Origin: Nocardia sp. BSTN01 | GTDB taxonomy: Bacteria > Actinomycetota > Actinomycetes > Mycobacteriales > Mycobacteriaceae | NCBI RefSeq assembly: GCF_015354405.1 | Contig: NZ_JADKYP010000029.1 | Span: 1-64,000 of the forward strand | DNA: 64,000 nucleotides | Direction of reading: 5' to 3' | Shown here: positions 63,055 through 64,000 of the stretch, one piece after another | How the letters are laid out: each line of letters opens with the position of its first letter | Numbering within the stretch: the first letter of the stretch is position 1 | Program-made: the position numbers and the translations under genes | The notes under the pieces: generated by a model | What the model saw: only the letters and a program-made list of their open reading frames with translations | Databases searched by the model: none | What the model was told of the DNA's origin: nothing

Positions 63055-64000
63055 ATGACCGCAGCACAGGACGTCGCCGCGAAACTGCTCGACGCGCAGG
63101 TGGACTATCTGCTGGCGGAGGTGACGGGAGATCGGTTCGCCGAGGTCGTCGCCCGTGATGTCGACGATGTGCTGGCGGTCGCCGACACGATCGTCTTCCG
63201 CGATGTGGTTTCCGTCGACGACGCCCGGCAGACCGTGCGCACAGTCGTGAACCGCATCGGTGGCAGCCCGGTGCTGCAGGATTCGGTGGCGGTGTTCGCC
63301 GACGCGATCTACGACAATATCGCCGAGAACAACGACTACACCCTCGGCGACGTCGTAGACCGCGAACCCGTGGAAGCGTTGCTGGAGAAGATCTTCGGCA
63401 TGCACCAGGCGCAGGAGCGCTTGCTGGAGCGGCTGACCGAAAGCCCCTTGGTGGCGACGGCGGCGTCCAAATTCGTCGACAAGCTGATCGACGATTTCAT
63501 GGAGTCGAACCGGCAGATGGCCAGCAAGGTTCCGGGCGTCGGATCGCTGGTGTCGTTCGGCACCAACGCGGCCAAGTCCGCGCGCAAGGCCGCCGAGAAG
63601 GCCAGCAGCGGCACCTTCATCGGTGATATGGCCGGTAAGGGGGCGATGTTCGCACTCAAGCGCACCAACAACGCGATCCGGGAAATGCTGCGCGACGCAC
63701 CGGTGCACGGCGCGGCGATGGAGTTCTGGGATCTGCACGCCGGTGAGCCGGTCAGCGGCCTGCGCGACTACCTGACCCAGGCCGACCTGCGCGAACTCGC
63801 CCTGCTGGTGCATCGCATCGTCGTCACCAGCCGCGACAAGGAGTACGTGGGTGTGCTCCTCGACGAATGCGTCGACGTGTTCTTCACCAAGTACGGCGAC
63901 CACACCCTCGGCGCGCTGCTGCCCGAACTCGGCCTGTCCGCCGACGACATCCGCACCGAGATCCTGCGCTACGGCCCCGCGGTCGTCGAGGCGGCGAAGC
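63055..64000 (+). CDS. Conserved hypothetical protein, cut by the window end
   Basis: At least 315 aa, running off the right edge. It is predicted alpha-helical and starts MTAAQDVAAKLLDAQVDYLLAEV. VGSLVSFGTNAAKSARKAAEKASSGTF and KGAMFALKRTNNAIREML are its basic central parts. There is no signal peptide or clear membrane helix and no family I recognise. The ATG at 63055 has AAGGGG 6-7 nt upstream. Pairing with the preceding small acidic gene suggests a shared task. Confidence 0.7.
   Translation, partial: MTAAQDVAAKLLDAQVDYLLAEVTGDRFAEVVARDVDDVLAVADTIVFRDVVSVDDARQTVRTVVNRIGGSPVLQDSVAVFADAIYDNIAENNDYTLGDVVDREPVEALLEKIFGMHQAQERLLERLTESPLVATAASKFVDKLIDDFMESNRQMASKVPGVGSLVSFGTNAAKSARKAAEKASSGTFIGDMAGKGAMFALKRTNNAIREMLRDAPVHGAAMEFWDLHAGEPVSGLRDYLTQADLRELALLVHRIVVTSRDKEYVGVLLDECVDVFFTKYGDHTLGALLPELGLSADDIRTEILRYGPAVVEAAK

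Overview
The window is high-GC actinobacterial chromosome, most like Nocardia or a close relative in the Corynebacteriales. Gene order follows the mycobacterial core block pyk - tesB - tRNA-Leu - pdtaR - polA - rpsA - coaE - (DUF402) - uvrB - universal stress protein - uvrA - infC - rpmI - rplT - tsnR - pheS - pheT. Accessory genes that mycobacteria lack are inserted between these landmarks. No phage, IS element, CRISPR array or secondary-metabolite cluster was seen. Genus assignment is by gene order and protein likeness from memory, not by a search.

Layout. 1-9.7 kb: end of an upstream gene (possibly lgt), a TM2 protein, pyk, tesB, a low-molecular-weight phosphatase, a DUF4188 protein, tRNA-Leu(CAA), the ANTAR regulator pdtaR, polA and a methyltransferase. 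9.7-12.8 kb: a stand-alone LeuA C-terminal regulatory module behind a predicted leaderless leader peptide rich in Leu and Val, then trxA, a 2H phosphoesterase and an isocitrate/isopropylmalate-type dehydrogenase. 12.9-19 kb: a polar amino-acid ABC importer, an SDR, and a divergent LysR/FAD-oxidase pair. 19-30 kb: an SPFH/ribbon-helix-helix pair, an unknown protein, a methyltransferase, rpsA, a Tat-type phospholipase C, a coaE-GrpB fusion, an aldo-keto reductase and two tandem DUF402 genes. 30-46 kb: uvrB, VOC, AraC and DoxX proteins, a universal stress protein, a HelR/HelD-type RNA polymerase recycling ATPase, a PAS-PAS-GGDEF protein, an orphan ketosynthase, uvrA and two unknown genes. 46-57 kb: nitronate monooxygenase, a methyltransferase-TetR operon with a palindromic operator, DUF1844, the infC-rpmI-rplT-tsnR translation cluster, and two DHA2 MFS transporters around a TetR repressor. 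57-64 kb: pheS (with an in-frame palindromic insertion), pheT, a MazEF-like toxin-antitoxin pair, a hydrolase and two unknown genes, the last cut by the window end.

Themes. (1) At least a dozen genes start 6-7 nt after a TANNNT box, so leaderless transcription is prominent. (2) polA, uvrB and uvrA each have a (T/A)TGTCGGTG-N8-TANNNT promoter, matching the LexA-independent RecA-NDp/PafBC damage-inducible consensus of actinobacteria. (3) Several operators can be read directly: phased repeats before the SPFH/RHH pair, a 36-bp palindromic site before the methyltransferase/TetR pair, GTTATC repeats at the MFS/TetR locus, and an inverted repeat over the mazEF start. (4) The most unusual items are the 78-bp palindromic insertion inside pheS and the orphan LeuA regulatory domain with its leader peptide.
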